A stretch of DNA of 64,000 nucleotides from Vibrio barjaei. GTDB lineage: Bacteria > Pseudomonadota > Gammaproteobacteria > Enterobacterales > Vibrionaceae. Shown in pieces: positions 1 through 8,061 of the stretch. How positions within the stretch are numbered: the stretch's first letter is position 1; every line of letters starts with the position of its first letter. The position numbers were made by a program, and so were the translations under genes. The notes under the pieces are model-generated. The model ran no database searches, was not told the origin of the DNA, and saw only the letters and a program-made list of their open reading frames with translations. The stretch spans positions 186,001 through 250,000 of the forward strand of contig NZ_LQXO02000033.1 in NCBI RefSeq assembly GCF_001639065.2, written 5' to 3'.

Positions 1-1440
1 GCTTTAGCCGTAACAATTGAAGATCAGCCAACGCTCGCTAACAATCTTGCGACTAAATATATTGAAAACTATGTACGCGATATCAAGTCAACGGCGCTGA
101 CCGCGCAACGATTTCATCAGGCAGAGAACCAAAATGCAGGTGTTCTGGAGTATATCCAATATACGGTTAACGCTAAAACGACACATGATTCTTGGTTTGC
201 GAGTAGTTTTATACCATCGTTCGGTGACCAGCAAGATCTAGCAGGACGCTCCTTAGCGAGAAAATACCCAGTTTATCTGGGGGATAATAATATCGATATC
301 GTGTTTGTTTCCGACTTTTCTGGTTCAATGAATAGCCGATGGGGTACTAATCGAAATAGAAAGATCGATGACCTAAAAACAGCCATTAATCAGATATCAG
401 ACAAAATTCTTTGTACATCAATTCGCCGTGACCAAGTAAACGGCAATGTGGAAGATGTATGCGATGAACAAGGACAAGACTCGACAGCAAATAAACTGCT
501 TAACCGTGTAGGTTTCGTTCCGTTCAATATTCGCACTAGAGAAGTCATATCTTCTCAAAATGCTAGGTCAACGAGTCAACTTAGCTACAGAAACGATACT
601 CACGCTAATCGTTCTACATACACCTACAACCAAGTACCATGGGATGCCTGGCGCGGTGAGTCGTGGAATCAAGTATCAAGCTGTGCCAATAATCCGGGGA
701 ACTGTAAACCTGTAAGAAACTGGAGTTGGAATCGTCGTCAAAACTGCTACTACAATGCCCGTTATTGCCCGCAAGAAGCGCTGAATAACCAGCAATATGC
801 AAAACGAATAAATGATGTTCTGTCGAGAAGTTACTACTATCCAGATGACTACAATTATGTTGATTTCAATCAGACAGTATCCACTATGTTTAGCGACAAG
901 TCAGGGTTGTCATCTAACTATTATCGAATTAACGGCGTCCAATTGTTCGCGGGTTTTGGTGACCAAAGCTCCACACAGTTTCACAATATTGCGTTAACTA
1001 ACAAACTATCCAATCTCAATGCCATTTCACCAATGTGGGCGAACGGAAGCACCGCTGCATTCCAAGGAATATTGAGGGGAGCACAAATTCTTAAGCAAGG
1101 CGACCCCAATAGTTCCGATCAAGATAAGCAGCAAGCCTATACAAAGAAAATAAAAATGCTGCTCATATTAAGCGATGGTCAAGAGAGCCCTAACAACGGC
1201 ATTTTGAGGGGACTAGTGAATGCTGGCATGTGTAATAAAGCAAGGCAGCAAATACCCGGCTTATACATAGGTGTGATAGGTATTAACTTTCAAGCTTCTC
1301 AACAAAGTGGTTTTCAAGACTGTGTTGTTGACCCCAACGAAGACATTATCGACGTATCCAACCTCGATGAATTGATTAAAAAGATAGAAGAACTCATCCG
1401 CAAGGGCTCTAAAACAAGCGGAATAACTAAGTTGTACTAG
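1..1440 (+). CDS. tadG: TadG-like pilus assembly protein with von Willebrand factor A domain (5' end cut off)
   Basis: The reading frame is open from base 1, so the N-terminus, where TadG proteins carry their membrane anchor, lies outside the window; 479 residues are visible. The GTG at 301 is internal and not the start. A von Willebrand A fold is shown by the metal-site motif DFSGSMN near visible residue 105 and a later LILSDGQE segment near residue 390. Several cysteines sit between these, suggesting an inserted disulfide-bonded extracellular region. TadG proteins are envelope or surface components of Tad (Flp) pilus systems, and vWA-containing versions are proposed adhesins. The next gene, 8 bases on, is OmpA-like, a common partner at the 3' end of tad operons. 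This therefore appears to be the tail of a first tad locus, separate from the one at 7801-20282. Family assignment is firm; the exact name is less so. Confidence 0.75.
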   Translation, partial: ALAVTIEDQPTLANNLATKYIENYVRDIKSTALTAQRFHQAENQNAGVLEYIQYTVNAKTTHDSWFASSFIPSFGDQQDLAGRSLARKYPVYLGDNNIDIVFVSDFSGSMNSRWGTNRNRKIDDLKTAINQISDKILCTSIRRDQVNGNVEDVCDEQGQDSTANKLLNRVGFVPFNIRTREVISSQNARSTSQLSYRNDTHANRSTYTYNQVPWDAWRGESWNQVSSCANNPGNCKPVRNWSWNRRQNCYYNARYCPQEALNNQQYAKRINDVLSRSYYYPDDYNYVDFNQTVSTMFSDKSGLSSNYYRINGVQLFAGFGDQSSTQFHNIALTNKLSNLNAISPMWANGSTAAFQGILRGAQILKQGDPNSSDQDKQQAYTKKIKMLLILSDGQESPNNGILRGLVNAGMCNKARQQIPGLYIGVIGINFQASQQSGFQDCVVDPNEDIIDVSNLDELIKKIEELIRKGSKTSGITKLY

Positions 1441-1448
1441 AGGAAAAT

Positions 1449-2102
1449 ATGAAAAAGTTAGTGATTGGTGCACTTGTCATGTCGACGTTGCCATACAGTC
1501 TGGCCGCAAAGGCAGGAGAGGGGCAAAGCGTTTATTGCGACAACACCTTTAGTGAATATCAACACAGTGTCACAGTCGGGAATATCACAGGTATTGCGCA
1601 GCATCGACAGGGCTTTTTGCAAATAGAACAAAAGTCAGATGATAGTGACCTTAAAATGCTTTTGGAAGGGGAATCTAATTTTGCTTTAAATCAGTCAGAT
1701 TGCGCAACTTGGATAGGTGATGAGCGTGGAAAGGCAGAACAAGGAGGCTTAGTGGCACGTCTTCATTTTGGTTTTGACCAATCCAATCTCACTTCCATGG
1801 GTAGTGAAGCATTAAATCGTTTAGCAGATTCGCTAGGGAAACAAGCTAGCAATATCACTATAGATGGACACACTGACAGTACTGGACCTGAAGGGTATAA
1901 CCAAGCACTTGGGCTGCAAAGAGCGTTAACAACCTCTGATGGCCTAATTTCAAAAGGCGTGGATAAGAGTCATATTGTTGTGCGTTCCTTTGGCGAAACC
2001 AAGCCGATTGCTACGAACTCAACGACAGAAGGCCGAGCGCAAAACCGACGTTCAGAGATCTGGGTTACTTCCGATAGCACGGTCAAATCAGTGGACAAAT
2101 GA
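1449..2102 (+). CDS. OmpA-family peptidoglycan-binding outer-membrane protein
   Basis: This is a 217-residue secreted protein starting with a signal peptide (MKKLVIGALVMSTLPYSLAA). The C-terminal half, from about residue 105, is an OmpA-type domain: HFGFDQSNLTSMGSEALNRL, then the signature IDGHTDSTGPEGYNQALGLQ, and the arginine-bearing segment GRAQNRRSEIWV. Such domains bind diaminopimelate in the cell wall. The N-terminal half has two cysteines and no beta-barrel repeats, so it is probably a periplasmic or lipid-free anchor rather than a porin. It follows the vWA TadG gene by 8 bases with an AGAGGA ribosome site, so they are co-transcribed. OmpA-like genes at the end of tad operons are thought to tie the secretion pore to peptidoglycan; that role is inferred here. 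Confidence 0.8.
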   Translation: MKKLVIGALVMSTLPYSLAAKAGEGQSVYCDNTFSEYQHSVTVGNITGIAQHRQGFLQIEQKSDDSDLKMLLEGESNFALNQSDCATWIGDERGKAEQGGLVARLHFGFDQSNLTSMGSEALNRLADSLGKQASNITIDGHTDSTGPEGYNQALGLQRALTTSDGLISKGVDKSHIVVRSFGETKPIATNSTTEGRAQNRRSEIWVTSDSTVKSVDK

Positions 2103-2165
2103 TTCAATAACTAAGTGGTCATCTTGTCTTTTTAGGCGAGGTGGCACATCAAACAGAATGGAGTC

Positions 2166-3584
2166 ATGGTGGATAGCAATAGAGTGGCAGTGGATAAATA
2201 CAAAACAACGATAGCCATTATGGTCGTGATGACTTGGAGCAGTGTCGTCGCGTCATCGGAGCTTATTGATTTTGAGGAACAGACTAAGATCAATAATATC
2301 AATGCCGCTTATGAAGACCAATATAAGGCTGCTGGAGTTGATGAGAGTATCAGTAAGTACAATCAATTAAACTCTGATATAGAATCGGCAAAAACTAAGA
2401 TAGCGAATAATATTGAGATGATTAAATCAGATACCGTTCAACTGCAAAACGGTCTGATCAATGGCAATTACGACGAATCTCTAATGCTGACTCTCCGCAG
2501 TTCGTCAGCCAATATTTCGACATTGAAGCATCAGCTGTCTTCATTTGAAAAGTCATTGGCTGAAACTGAGCAGAACCTTTCACAGGGGCAGCAACTGGTT
2601 GGACGATTGGCAAGAACCAAGAATGAAGAGCTTTTGTCACTGTATGAGAAAATTAAAGCTCGTCATATTAATGAATCTCGTCATGTTATAGATGACACGT
2701 ACACAGGTAAGCTGTCATGTAATGTCGCTGATAGCATGTCTTCCTGTGTAAATCGCAATTTGCCGTCAATGAAAAACGCTTTTACTTTGAGTAAAGGTGG
2801 CTTATCGAGAATCAAACTGGTGAATTTCAAAGTAGTAGACGCCACTCAAAAATTGAATGGTGATGTAACCTATAATGTTGATGCAAGCTATAAACGACTC
2901 TACAGTAAAAATATTGAAGTTGAACTAAGAAAGGCGCTGGGGCTGGAGAAAGTCAGATTCGTATTACGCTCTAATTCGAAACAAACCGAATTTTACATTA
3001 ACGACCAAAACGTCGGTAGTGGAGAGTTGGTAGACATCGATGGCGATTATTCGGGGATATACAATATCAAGGCAACCAACAAAGGGCAGGTGCAGTCACT
3101 ACGCATACATGTTGAAAACGGGGGGGACTACTTTTTTCCGTTCTCAAAAAAGGTTTCCAACCTCTCTCCTAAGGCAGTTGCGAAGTCAAAAACACCCGCT
3201 ACAAACCATCAGGTCGCTCGACAAGCTCAAGCGGTTATTACTTCAGCGCGACAGAAAAGTCTTGTAGGAAGTGATTCGCTCTATACCAATACGGTGGTCT
3301 ACAAAGACCAGGCTTTTACTTATCTCTATCCGGTTTATAGAGGTAACAAAACGGCTCAAAAAGTCTTCCTTACCCGCAACGAGGCTACGGAGTATTGCGA
3401 GAAGAAGCTATCTTCCAAATTACCGAGTAAAACCGCCTATCAATATTTGGAACTGTATGCAGATTTAGCGAAGGGAGATTATTGGACCGCTGAAGGTAAG
3501 GTCTATTCCTCTCAAAAGCACGAAGAATTTGATAAGACATTCGATCGAAACCAATTTGTTTGTATGGTGAGTATGCTGAACTAG
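2166..3584 (+). CDS. Secreted coiled-coil protein with a possible C-terminal lectin-like domain
   Basis: No specific family was recognised in these 472 residues. The N-terminus contains a hydrophobic segment (IAIMVVMTWSSVVASSE), either a signal peptide or a membrane anchor; a later ATG within it (near 2220) is an alternative start because the GGAG before 2166 is only two bases from the ATG. Residues about 40-170 are rich in Q, E, K, N and L in heptad-like spacing and are likely coiled coil. The last ~90 residues contain EATEYCEKKL, then LPSKTAYQYLELYADLA, GDYWTAEGKVY and a final FVCMVSML. That order (Cys, LP-x-x-x-Y, YWT, terminal CV/M) resembles FGE-sulfatase or C-type-lectin-like tails. It follows the TadG/OmpA pair by 63 bases and precedes a terminator, so it is probably the last gene of that operon. 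A role as surface or adhesion accessory protein is inference. Confidence 0.6.
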   Translation: MVDSNRVAVDKYKTTIAIMVVMTWSSVVASSELIDFEEQTKINNINAAYEDQYKAAGVDESISKYNQLNSDIESAKTKIANNIEMIKSDTVQLQNGLINGNYDESLMLTLRSSSANISTLKHQLSSFEKSLAETEQNLSQGQQLVGRLARTKNEELLSLYEKIKARHINESRHVIDDTYTGKLSCNVADSMSSCVNRNLPSMKNAFTLSKGGLSRIKLVNFKVVDATQKLNGDVTYNVDASYKRLYSKNIEVELRKALGLEKVRFVLRSNSKQTEFYINDQNVGSGELVDIDGDYSGIYNIKATNKGQVQSLRIHVENGGDYFFPFSKKVSNLSPKAVAKSKTPATNHQVARQAQAVITSARQKSLVGSDSLYTNTVVYKDQAFTYLYPVYRGNKTAQKVFLTRNEATEYCEKKLSSKLPSKTAYQYLELYADLAKGDYWTAEGKVYSSQKHEEFDKTFDRNQFVCMVSMLN

Positions 3585-3625
3585 CATGAAAGTAACACAA
3601 CGATTATTGATTTCGTGATCTACTG

Positions 3626-3650
3626 AGGTGCGCGCTTGCGTGCCTTTTTT
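3626..3650 (+). terminator. Rho-independent terminator after the first tad-type operon
   Basis: The stem AGGTGCGC / GCGTGCCT (two G-T wobbles) closes a four-base loop and is followed by TTTTTT. It lies about 40 bases past the stop of the coiled-coil gene and separates that operon from the membrane protein at 3691. Confidence 0.7.
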
Positions 3651-3690
3651 CTTCTACTAAGCTTACTATAACTATCAGATGCTTAGGTAG

Positions 3691-5445
3691 ATGCCCGTGT
3701 TAGATGAGAGTTCAACTCAAAAAACAATCAGTGACTCTAACCTATTCACTCTTTTATGCGTGCTTGTGGTCATCGCATTAAGCATCAAATTCTGGCCCGA
3801 GGTTACTCAATGGAACTTGGGTGATAACGATAACTTTCTACGGCTACATCAACTTCAAACCTTTATTGCGTCTCCGTCATGGTACATAAGACCACTTCAA
3901 GACTTTAACCCTCAAGATGGCATCATTATCCACTGGTCTAGATTGCCAGATATCCCTCTTCTGTTGGTTTATTATCTGACTGTTATTGTGTTTGGCGATA
4001 CGGCAGCGATGCATCTTGCCATCACTTTCGTTCCTCTAGGTTATCTACTGGTCATTATGATTGTTTGGGGGAAATTGACATTTGAGTTGTTTGGAAAACC
4101 GCAAGCGTTTCTGTCTTTGGTATTCTCATCCACTTCATTGGCCGCTGCCAAATGCTTTCCGGGACAAATTGATCACCACAATATCCAACTTGTCATGTTC
4201 TCGTTGTTTATGTACGCATTTGCTTCCCCTGTTATAGGACGAAGGGCATTTATCTTTTTAACAAGTGTTAGTGTTTCATTGTCTCTAGCAATTGGGTTGG
4301 AAGTACTGCCTTTTTTCGTTTTGTTATTAGGTGTCTTTTGTCTGGTAAATATTAATAAACAGCCAGAGAGGCTGACTTGGTTACGTGACTCCTCATTCGC
4401 TATCTTCGTCTTAGGTTGTATAGGTGTGGGCGTCTTTTACGGTAGTTCTCAATTTTCCCAACCCAAATATGATGTTGTGTCCATAGGATTGCTAAGTTAC
4501 TTTCTCGCTGCCAGTGTCGTTCTGAGCGTTGTAAGTCGCAGGGCGACAGTCATTACATTGTTTGCTGCTGCATTCGCGGTATTTGGTCTGATGCTTATCT
4601 GGAACTCAGAACCACTACGTTCCCCTTATGCGAACTATCCGGAGATTTTGAAGGTCTATTGGCTTAATCATGTCATTGAAGCGGAACCGCTAATCGATCC
4701 GTTGCGCTGGCGAGATACGACGCTCGCGCAGAAATTTACTCAGCAAAATGTCGTCTATGCGGTCAGCATCTTACCGGTACTACTGAGCTTCTTTTGTCTC
4801 AAATCAACAACCCAAAGGCTGCTGTGGGGGGTATTTATTGCGACTTTGCTACCCGCTTTGTTTTGGCAAGTAAGGACTTTGGCGTTTAGCTCGTTGGTGG
4901 CGATTCCACTACAGGCAGCATTAGGTTATTGGCTATTGTCTAGAATCAACGTCCCAGTGTTGAGGCTAGTATTGGTACTGATGATCTCTCCGATGGTAGC
5001 TGCGTTGACTGCTCAAATGTTTATTAATCAGCAGCAATTAGATGAGAAGAAAGTCAGTGATCTAGAAAGAATGCAAGTTGTTCCTTTTATTCAACAACAA
5101 GAATTACCGTCGAGTAAAGTGTTTGCTCCGATGGAACAAGGGGCACAGATATTGAGCTTGACGGACCATTCGGTGATTGCTGGCCCGTACCATAGGAACA
5201 CTAGAGGAAATGTGCTGTACTTAAATGTGTTACTTTCAGATGATATGAAGGGAAGCCATCAAATCTTAAGCGGTGAACAGATTGACTATGTCTTATTTGA
5301 TGCGTCAGATCGTCAAATCCCTTACTTAAAGCGCGATGCTTTGACAGGCAGTCTTGTCATGCGTCTTCTTTCCAGGCATCCCCCAGATTGGCTGAGGTTG
5401 GTGTCTAGTGATGGCGCCAACTTGTTCTTATATGAGGTTAAATAA
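3691..5445 (+). CDS. Polytopic membrane protein, probable GT-C-type glycosyltransferase
   Basis: This 584-residue protein has about eleven hydrophobic segments. After the first one comes an acidic loop, WNLGDNDNFLRLHQL, matching the position and shape of the catalytic Asp-x-Asp loop of GT-C enzymes (STT3/PglB/ArnT fold), followed by QDGIIIHWSRLPDIPLLLV, a pattern I associate with bacterial GT-C-like proteins of unknown specificity. The last ~130 residues are soluble and probably periplasmic. GT-C enzymes transfer a sugar from a polyprenyl-phosphate donor on the outer face of the inner membrane. The convergent neighbour at 5494-6414 is a polyprenyl-phosphate glycosyltransferase, a plausible donor supplier. 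The start ATG has only a weak ribosome site. The substrate is unknown; the tad genes on both sides make surface appendages a candidate target (inference). Confidence 0.6.
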   Translation: MPVLDESSTQKTISDSNLFTLLCVLVVIALSIKFWPEVTQWNLGDNDNFLRLHQLQTFIASPSWYIRPLQDFNPQDGIIIHWSRLPDIPLLLVYYLTVIVFGDTAAMHLAITFVPLGYLLVIMIVWGKLTFELFGKPQAFLSLVFSSTSLAAAKCFPGQIDHHNIQLVMFSLFMYAFASPVIGRRAFIFLTSVSVSLSLAIGLEVLPFFVLLLGVFCLVNINKQPERLTWLRDSSFAIFVLGCIGVGVFYGSSQFSQPKYDVVSIGLLSYFLAASVVLSVVSRRATVITLFAAAFAVFGLMLIWNSEPLRSPYANYPEILKVYWLNHVIEAEPLIDPLRWRDTTLAQKFTQQNVVYAVSILPVLLSFFCLKSTTQRLLWGVFIATLLPALFWQVRTLAFSSLVAIPLQAALGYWLLSRINVPVLRLVLVLMISPMVAALTAQMFINQQQLDEKKVSDLERMQVVPFIQQQELPSSKVFAPMEQGAQILSLTDHSVIAGPYHRNTRGNVLYLNVLLSDDMKGSHQILSGEQIDYVLFDASDRQIPYLKRDALTGSLVMRLLSRHPPDWLRLVSSDGANLFLYEVK

Positions 5446-5446
5446 A

Positions 5447-5480
5447 AGAGCCAAATTAGAAGAGATTAACGGCGGGCTCT
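5447..5480. terminator. Possible stem-loop between convergent genes
   Basis: AGAGCC and GGCTCT pair across a 22-base loop just after the stop of the GT-C-like gene and before the end of the convergent glycosyltransferase gene. T-rich flanks are poor, so this is a weak terminator candidate. Confidence 0.3.
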
Positions 5481-5493
5481 GTTTATGGTTCGT

Positions 5494-6414
5494 TCAAGAA
5501 GGTTTAGATACATTCAAATATCGAAGTTGCTTAGCTTCTAGTCGACCTCTACTAACGTTATCTAGTACGATTCCTACCACCAAACAAATTACGGCAATCA
5601 AGGCAAATGCACTGGCTAGGATAGCTGTAGGAAACCTAGGTACCAATCCAATCTCCAGAAACTCTAAAATCACGGGTATGCCTAAAGATAAACTTATGAC
5701 GACTGAGACAAAGGATAAGAGACTAAAAAACAGTAGCGGCTTAACATCGCGCAGAAGAAAAAAGATAAAGCCTAAGATTTTGAAACCGTCACTAAATGTT
5801 CGCAGTTTGCTGGTGGTCCCTTCAGGTCTGGCACGGTACTCGGTAGGAATTTCTTTTAATGCAACGCGCGTTTGCAGTGCATGTACAGTAATCTCCGTCT
5901 CGATCTCAAAGCCTAGACTTACAAGAGGCATTGATTTTACAAACCGTCGGCTCATCACACGATAACCAGTAAAAACATCCGTTAACTCAGCGTTGAAAAA
6001 AGTATTAATGAGTGACGAAAAGACTCTATTGCCGAGTATATGTCCTTGTGGGAAAGAAGATTCGACATAACTTCGAGTTCCTATGACCATATCCAACTTT
6101 TCAGTAACGAGAGTATTGACTAGAGTGGGTGCAATGGTTGCATCGTAGGTGTTGTCGCCGTCAATCATGATGTAAATATCAGCTTCGATGTCAGCTAGCA
6201 TTCGTCTAACGACTTCTCCCTTACCTTGACGAGGCTCGTGGAAGACTAAAGCGCCGTGTTGTTTGGCTTCTGTGACGGTTTCGTCATTAGAGTTATTATC
6301 GTACACGATGATTTGCGCATCAGGCAGCGCTATTCGAAACTCATCAATCGTTTGACCAATAGCTCCTTGTTCATTGAAACATGGTATTAGTACTGCAACG
6401 TGTTGGCTTGTCAT
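5494..6414 (-). CDS. Family 2 glycosyltransferase, polyprenyl-phosphate sugar synthase type
   Basis: This protein (306 residues from the chosen start) belongs to the dolichyl/undecaprenyl-phosphate sugar synthase group of GT2 enzymes. The N-terminal Rossmann-like domain shows AVLIPCFNEQGAIGQTI, the nucleotide-binding VYDNNSNDET and the metal-binding IMIDGDNTY motif; FTGYRVMSRRF and FEIETEITVHA complete the family pattern. Two hydrophobic segments at residues ~225-295 form the C-terminal membrane anchor. It would transfer a sugar from a nucleotide donor to undecaprenyl phosphate on the cytoplasmic face. The ATG at 6414 was chosen over 6438 because AAGGGA lies six bases upstream. It ends 48 bases from the convergent GT-C candidate, its likely functional partner. 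The sugar cannot be deduced. Confidence 0.8.
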   Translation of the reverse strand: MTSQHVAVLIPCFNEQGAIGQTIDEFRIALPDAQIIVYDNNSNDETVTEAKQHGALVFHEPRQGKGEVVRRMLADIEADIYIMIDGDNTYDATIAPTLVNTLVTEKLDMVIGTRSYVESSFPQGHILGNRVFSSLINTFFNAELTDVFTGYRVMSRRFVKSMPLVSLGFEIETEITVHALQTRVALKEIPTEYRARPEGTTSKLRTFSDGFKILGFIFFLLRDVKPLLFFSLLSFVSVVISLSLGIPVILEFLEIGLVPRFPTAILASAFALIAVICLVVGIVLDNVSRGRLEAKQLRYLNVSKPS

Positions 6415-6586
6415 TTTTAATCCCTTAATAATAAACAAGTAAGCACTGGCTTCGTGTTGTTATTCAAGTTTAGGAAGCGACTCACAGGCACGCAAAAACC
6501 AGAAAAGGAAACTATCAAAGAGTCTTAAAAGTTAGAAAGCCGTTGGTAGCGAAGTAGGGGAGGAAGGCAGATAGAACGGGTTCACA

Positions 6587-7348
6587 CTAATTGATTTTCA
6601 GTTCGCCACGGAAATTCCTAAAGGTGCCTGGACTCATCCCAGTCTTTTTCTTAAACACACGAGAAAAATAGGATACGTCTTTGTATCCGCATTGGTAAGC
6701 AATAGCGGAAATCTGAACTTGTGGGCTCTCCAAAAGCAGGCTTTTTGCGTGAACTAGGCGTTTCTCGGCAAGATAGTCACGGAAACTACTGCCAACTACT
6801 TTATGAAAAGTACGAGAAAAATGTTGTGTTGAAAGGTGGCAGTGCTCAGCTACATCGACCTCTTTTAGGTTATCGGTGAAATTTGCTTCAATAAAATCGA
6901 TAGCATTATGAATCGCGTTGGACTCTTTGCTAACGCGGTCTCCAACGTTGTTAGACGTATTTTGAGGGGAAGTATTGGTACTACTGTTGACCAAACTTAT
7001 GCCAGTCTCTTTCTCTAAGTTTTGAATAACAATTGATGTCTTTTTTAGGGCATGCTCCGACCCTAAGTCTATATGTGCATATACTAAATCACTCTCCAAA
7101 TAGGCGTCAGGCAAATTTCCATCATGGAAAAGGACTAGAGATTTCGAAAGGTTTCTACATATTTTTAGAGACATCAATAGTGTTGATTCATCCATCTCTG
7201 AGTCGCAATAAAAGAAAAAAACGATTTCTCTAGGCTCGGTAAGCACAGAAATATCTACCTCCACGTCAACTAAATTTAATCTCTCTGCGAGAAACGTACG
7301 TATGACTTTTGGTAGAAACAAGGTTGATTTTCCAATCCAATAGGTCAT
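6587..7348 (-). CDS. AraC-family transcriptional regulator
   Basis: The C-terminal ~100 of 253 residues form the two helix-turn-helix AraC/XylS DNA-binding domain: NLKEVDVAEHCHLSTQHFSR in the first helix pair and VQISAIAYQCGYKDVSYFSR followed by FKKKTGMSPGTFR in the second. The N-terminal ~130 residues match no sensor domain I recognise and have no cupin-like histidine cluster. The linker is Ser/Asn/Thr rich. The gene is transcribed away from flp, with 452 bases between the start codons, so it is the obvious candidate regulator of the tad operon. A palindrome (TAAAC-N5-GTTTA) lies about 30 bases upstream of its start and may be its own operator. Regulation of tad is inferred from position only. 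Confidence 0.85.
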   Translation of the reverse strand: MTYWIGKSTLFLPKVIRTFLAERLNLVDVEVDISVLTEPREIVFFFYCDSEMDESTLLMSLKICRNLSKSLVLFHDGNLPDAYLESDLVYAHIDLGSEHALKKTSIVIQNLEKETGISLVNSSTNTSPQNTSNNVGDRVSKESNAIHNAIDFIEANFTDNLKEVDVAEHCHLSTQHFSRTFHKVVGSSFRDYLAEKRLVHAKSLLLESPQVQISAIAYQCGYKDVSYFSRVFKKKTGMSPGTFRNFRGELKIN

Positions 7349-7800
7349 ATTCCACTCTCATATTTGCGACAATGTCGGTAAACTATACGTTTAGTCTATT
7401 AGCAACCGCAAAAAAATCCAGTTTAGAGCATAAAAATACCACTTAATCATATTTCCTTTCTCATTAATGAAACACTTATGTTCGTTAACTTGTTGTTTTT
7501 CTATTATTTTGCAATCTGAAACTCAAATTAGGAATGCACTACCTTTACTTTGGTATGGCAAAATATTATCAACGATTGTTTCAATATCTTATGTAAAAAC
7601 TAATTCATATCTAGATTGGTGATATTAATAATTAATACGAAAGTTTAGGTCCGTATAAACTTAAATATCGATTTTGTATTTATTTGGTTTTTCAAAGGTC
7701 TCATAAAAATCCTACTTTTAATCATAATTATCCTAACTATTTAAATGACAGTTAACTAACTTCAAAGGGCTTAAAGCGAGACATTATGAAGGAGAACACC
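7349..7800. promoter_or_regulatory. Divergent intergenic region upstream of flp and the AraC-type gene
   Basis: These 452 bases are strongly AT-rich and hold no supported gene. They must contain the promoters of the AraC-type regulator (leftward) and the tad operon (rightward). A 15-base palindrome sits at 7379-7393. The stretch immediately before flp includes AAGGAG (7789-7794), the flp ribosome site. No convincing sigma-54 (-24/-12) signature was found. Confidence 0.5.
7379..7393. promoter_or_regulatory. Palindrome TAAAC-N5-GTTTA, possible operator
   Basis: The sequence TAAACTATACGTTTA is a perfect inverted repeat of five bases around TATAC. It lies about 30 bases upstream of the AraC-type gene, where an autoregulatory operator or core promoter element would be expected. 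The assignment is by position only. Confidence 0.3.
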
Positions 7801-7977
7801 ATGTCATCTATAAAAACGCTTGTTAAGGACTTTCTGAGCGACGAAGAGGGTCTTACTTTAATTGAATATTTACTAGGGGCAGCTCTGATTATTTTAGCGT
7901 TCGCCGCTGCATCACCTTGGAATGCTCTAAAAACAGCGCTTGATAATGTTATCTCTGATGCTGAGTCAGGTGGTTAA
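7801..7977 (+). CDS. flp: Flp-type major pilin prepilin
   Basis: This 58-residue prepilin has the class IVb Flp pattern: a short basic/acidic leader ending FLSDEEG, then cleavage before LTLIEYLLGAALI, with the Glu-Tyr pair typical of mature Flp pilins and a hydrophobic helix, then a short tail ending in ESGG. TadV cuts after the glycine and the mature pilin polymerises into thin bundled fibres. The ATG at 7801 was chosen because AAGGAG lies just before it; the in-frame ATG at 7786 includes that ribosome site within its own coding bases. It is the first gene of the tad operon and is separated from tadV by a strong hairpin, which could raise its transcript level above the rest. Confidence 0.92.
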   Translation: MSSIKTLVKDFLSDEEGLTLIEYLLGAALIILAFAAASPWNALKTALDNVISDAESGG

Positions 7978-8017
7978 GAAGCTTAAACAGTAAAGTTCAT
8001 ATTAAAATCATTATAAC

Positions 8018-8041
8018 GCAGGTGGTTCTTGTATCACCTGC
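8018..8041 (+). terminator. Hairpin between flp and tadV (attenuator or mRNA-stabilising stem)
   Basis: GCAGGTG and CACCTGC form a perfect seven-base-pair stem with a ten-base loop in the 84-base gap between flp and tadV. There is no T-run after it, so it is more likely a partial terminator or a 3'-end-stabilising stem allowing high flp mRNA relative to the assembly genes. Confidence 0.55.
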
Positions 8042-8061
8042 ACTATTCTAGGAAGTTAATT

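Noticed and set aside
301..1440. GTG at 301 as the true start of the vWA protein
   Set aside because: The frame is open from base 1 and conserved-looking sequence continues upstream; the metal-site motif lies only a few codons after 301, so this is internal.
5408..5965. A 185-codon plus-strand frame overlapping the GT2 gene
   Set aside because: It runs antisense through a well-supported glycosyltransferase and shows no domain of its own.
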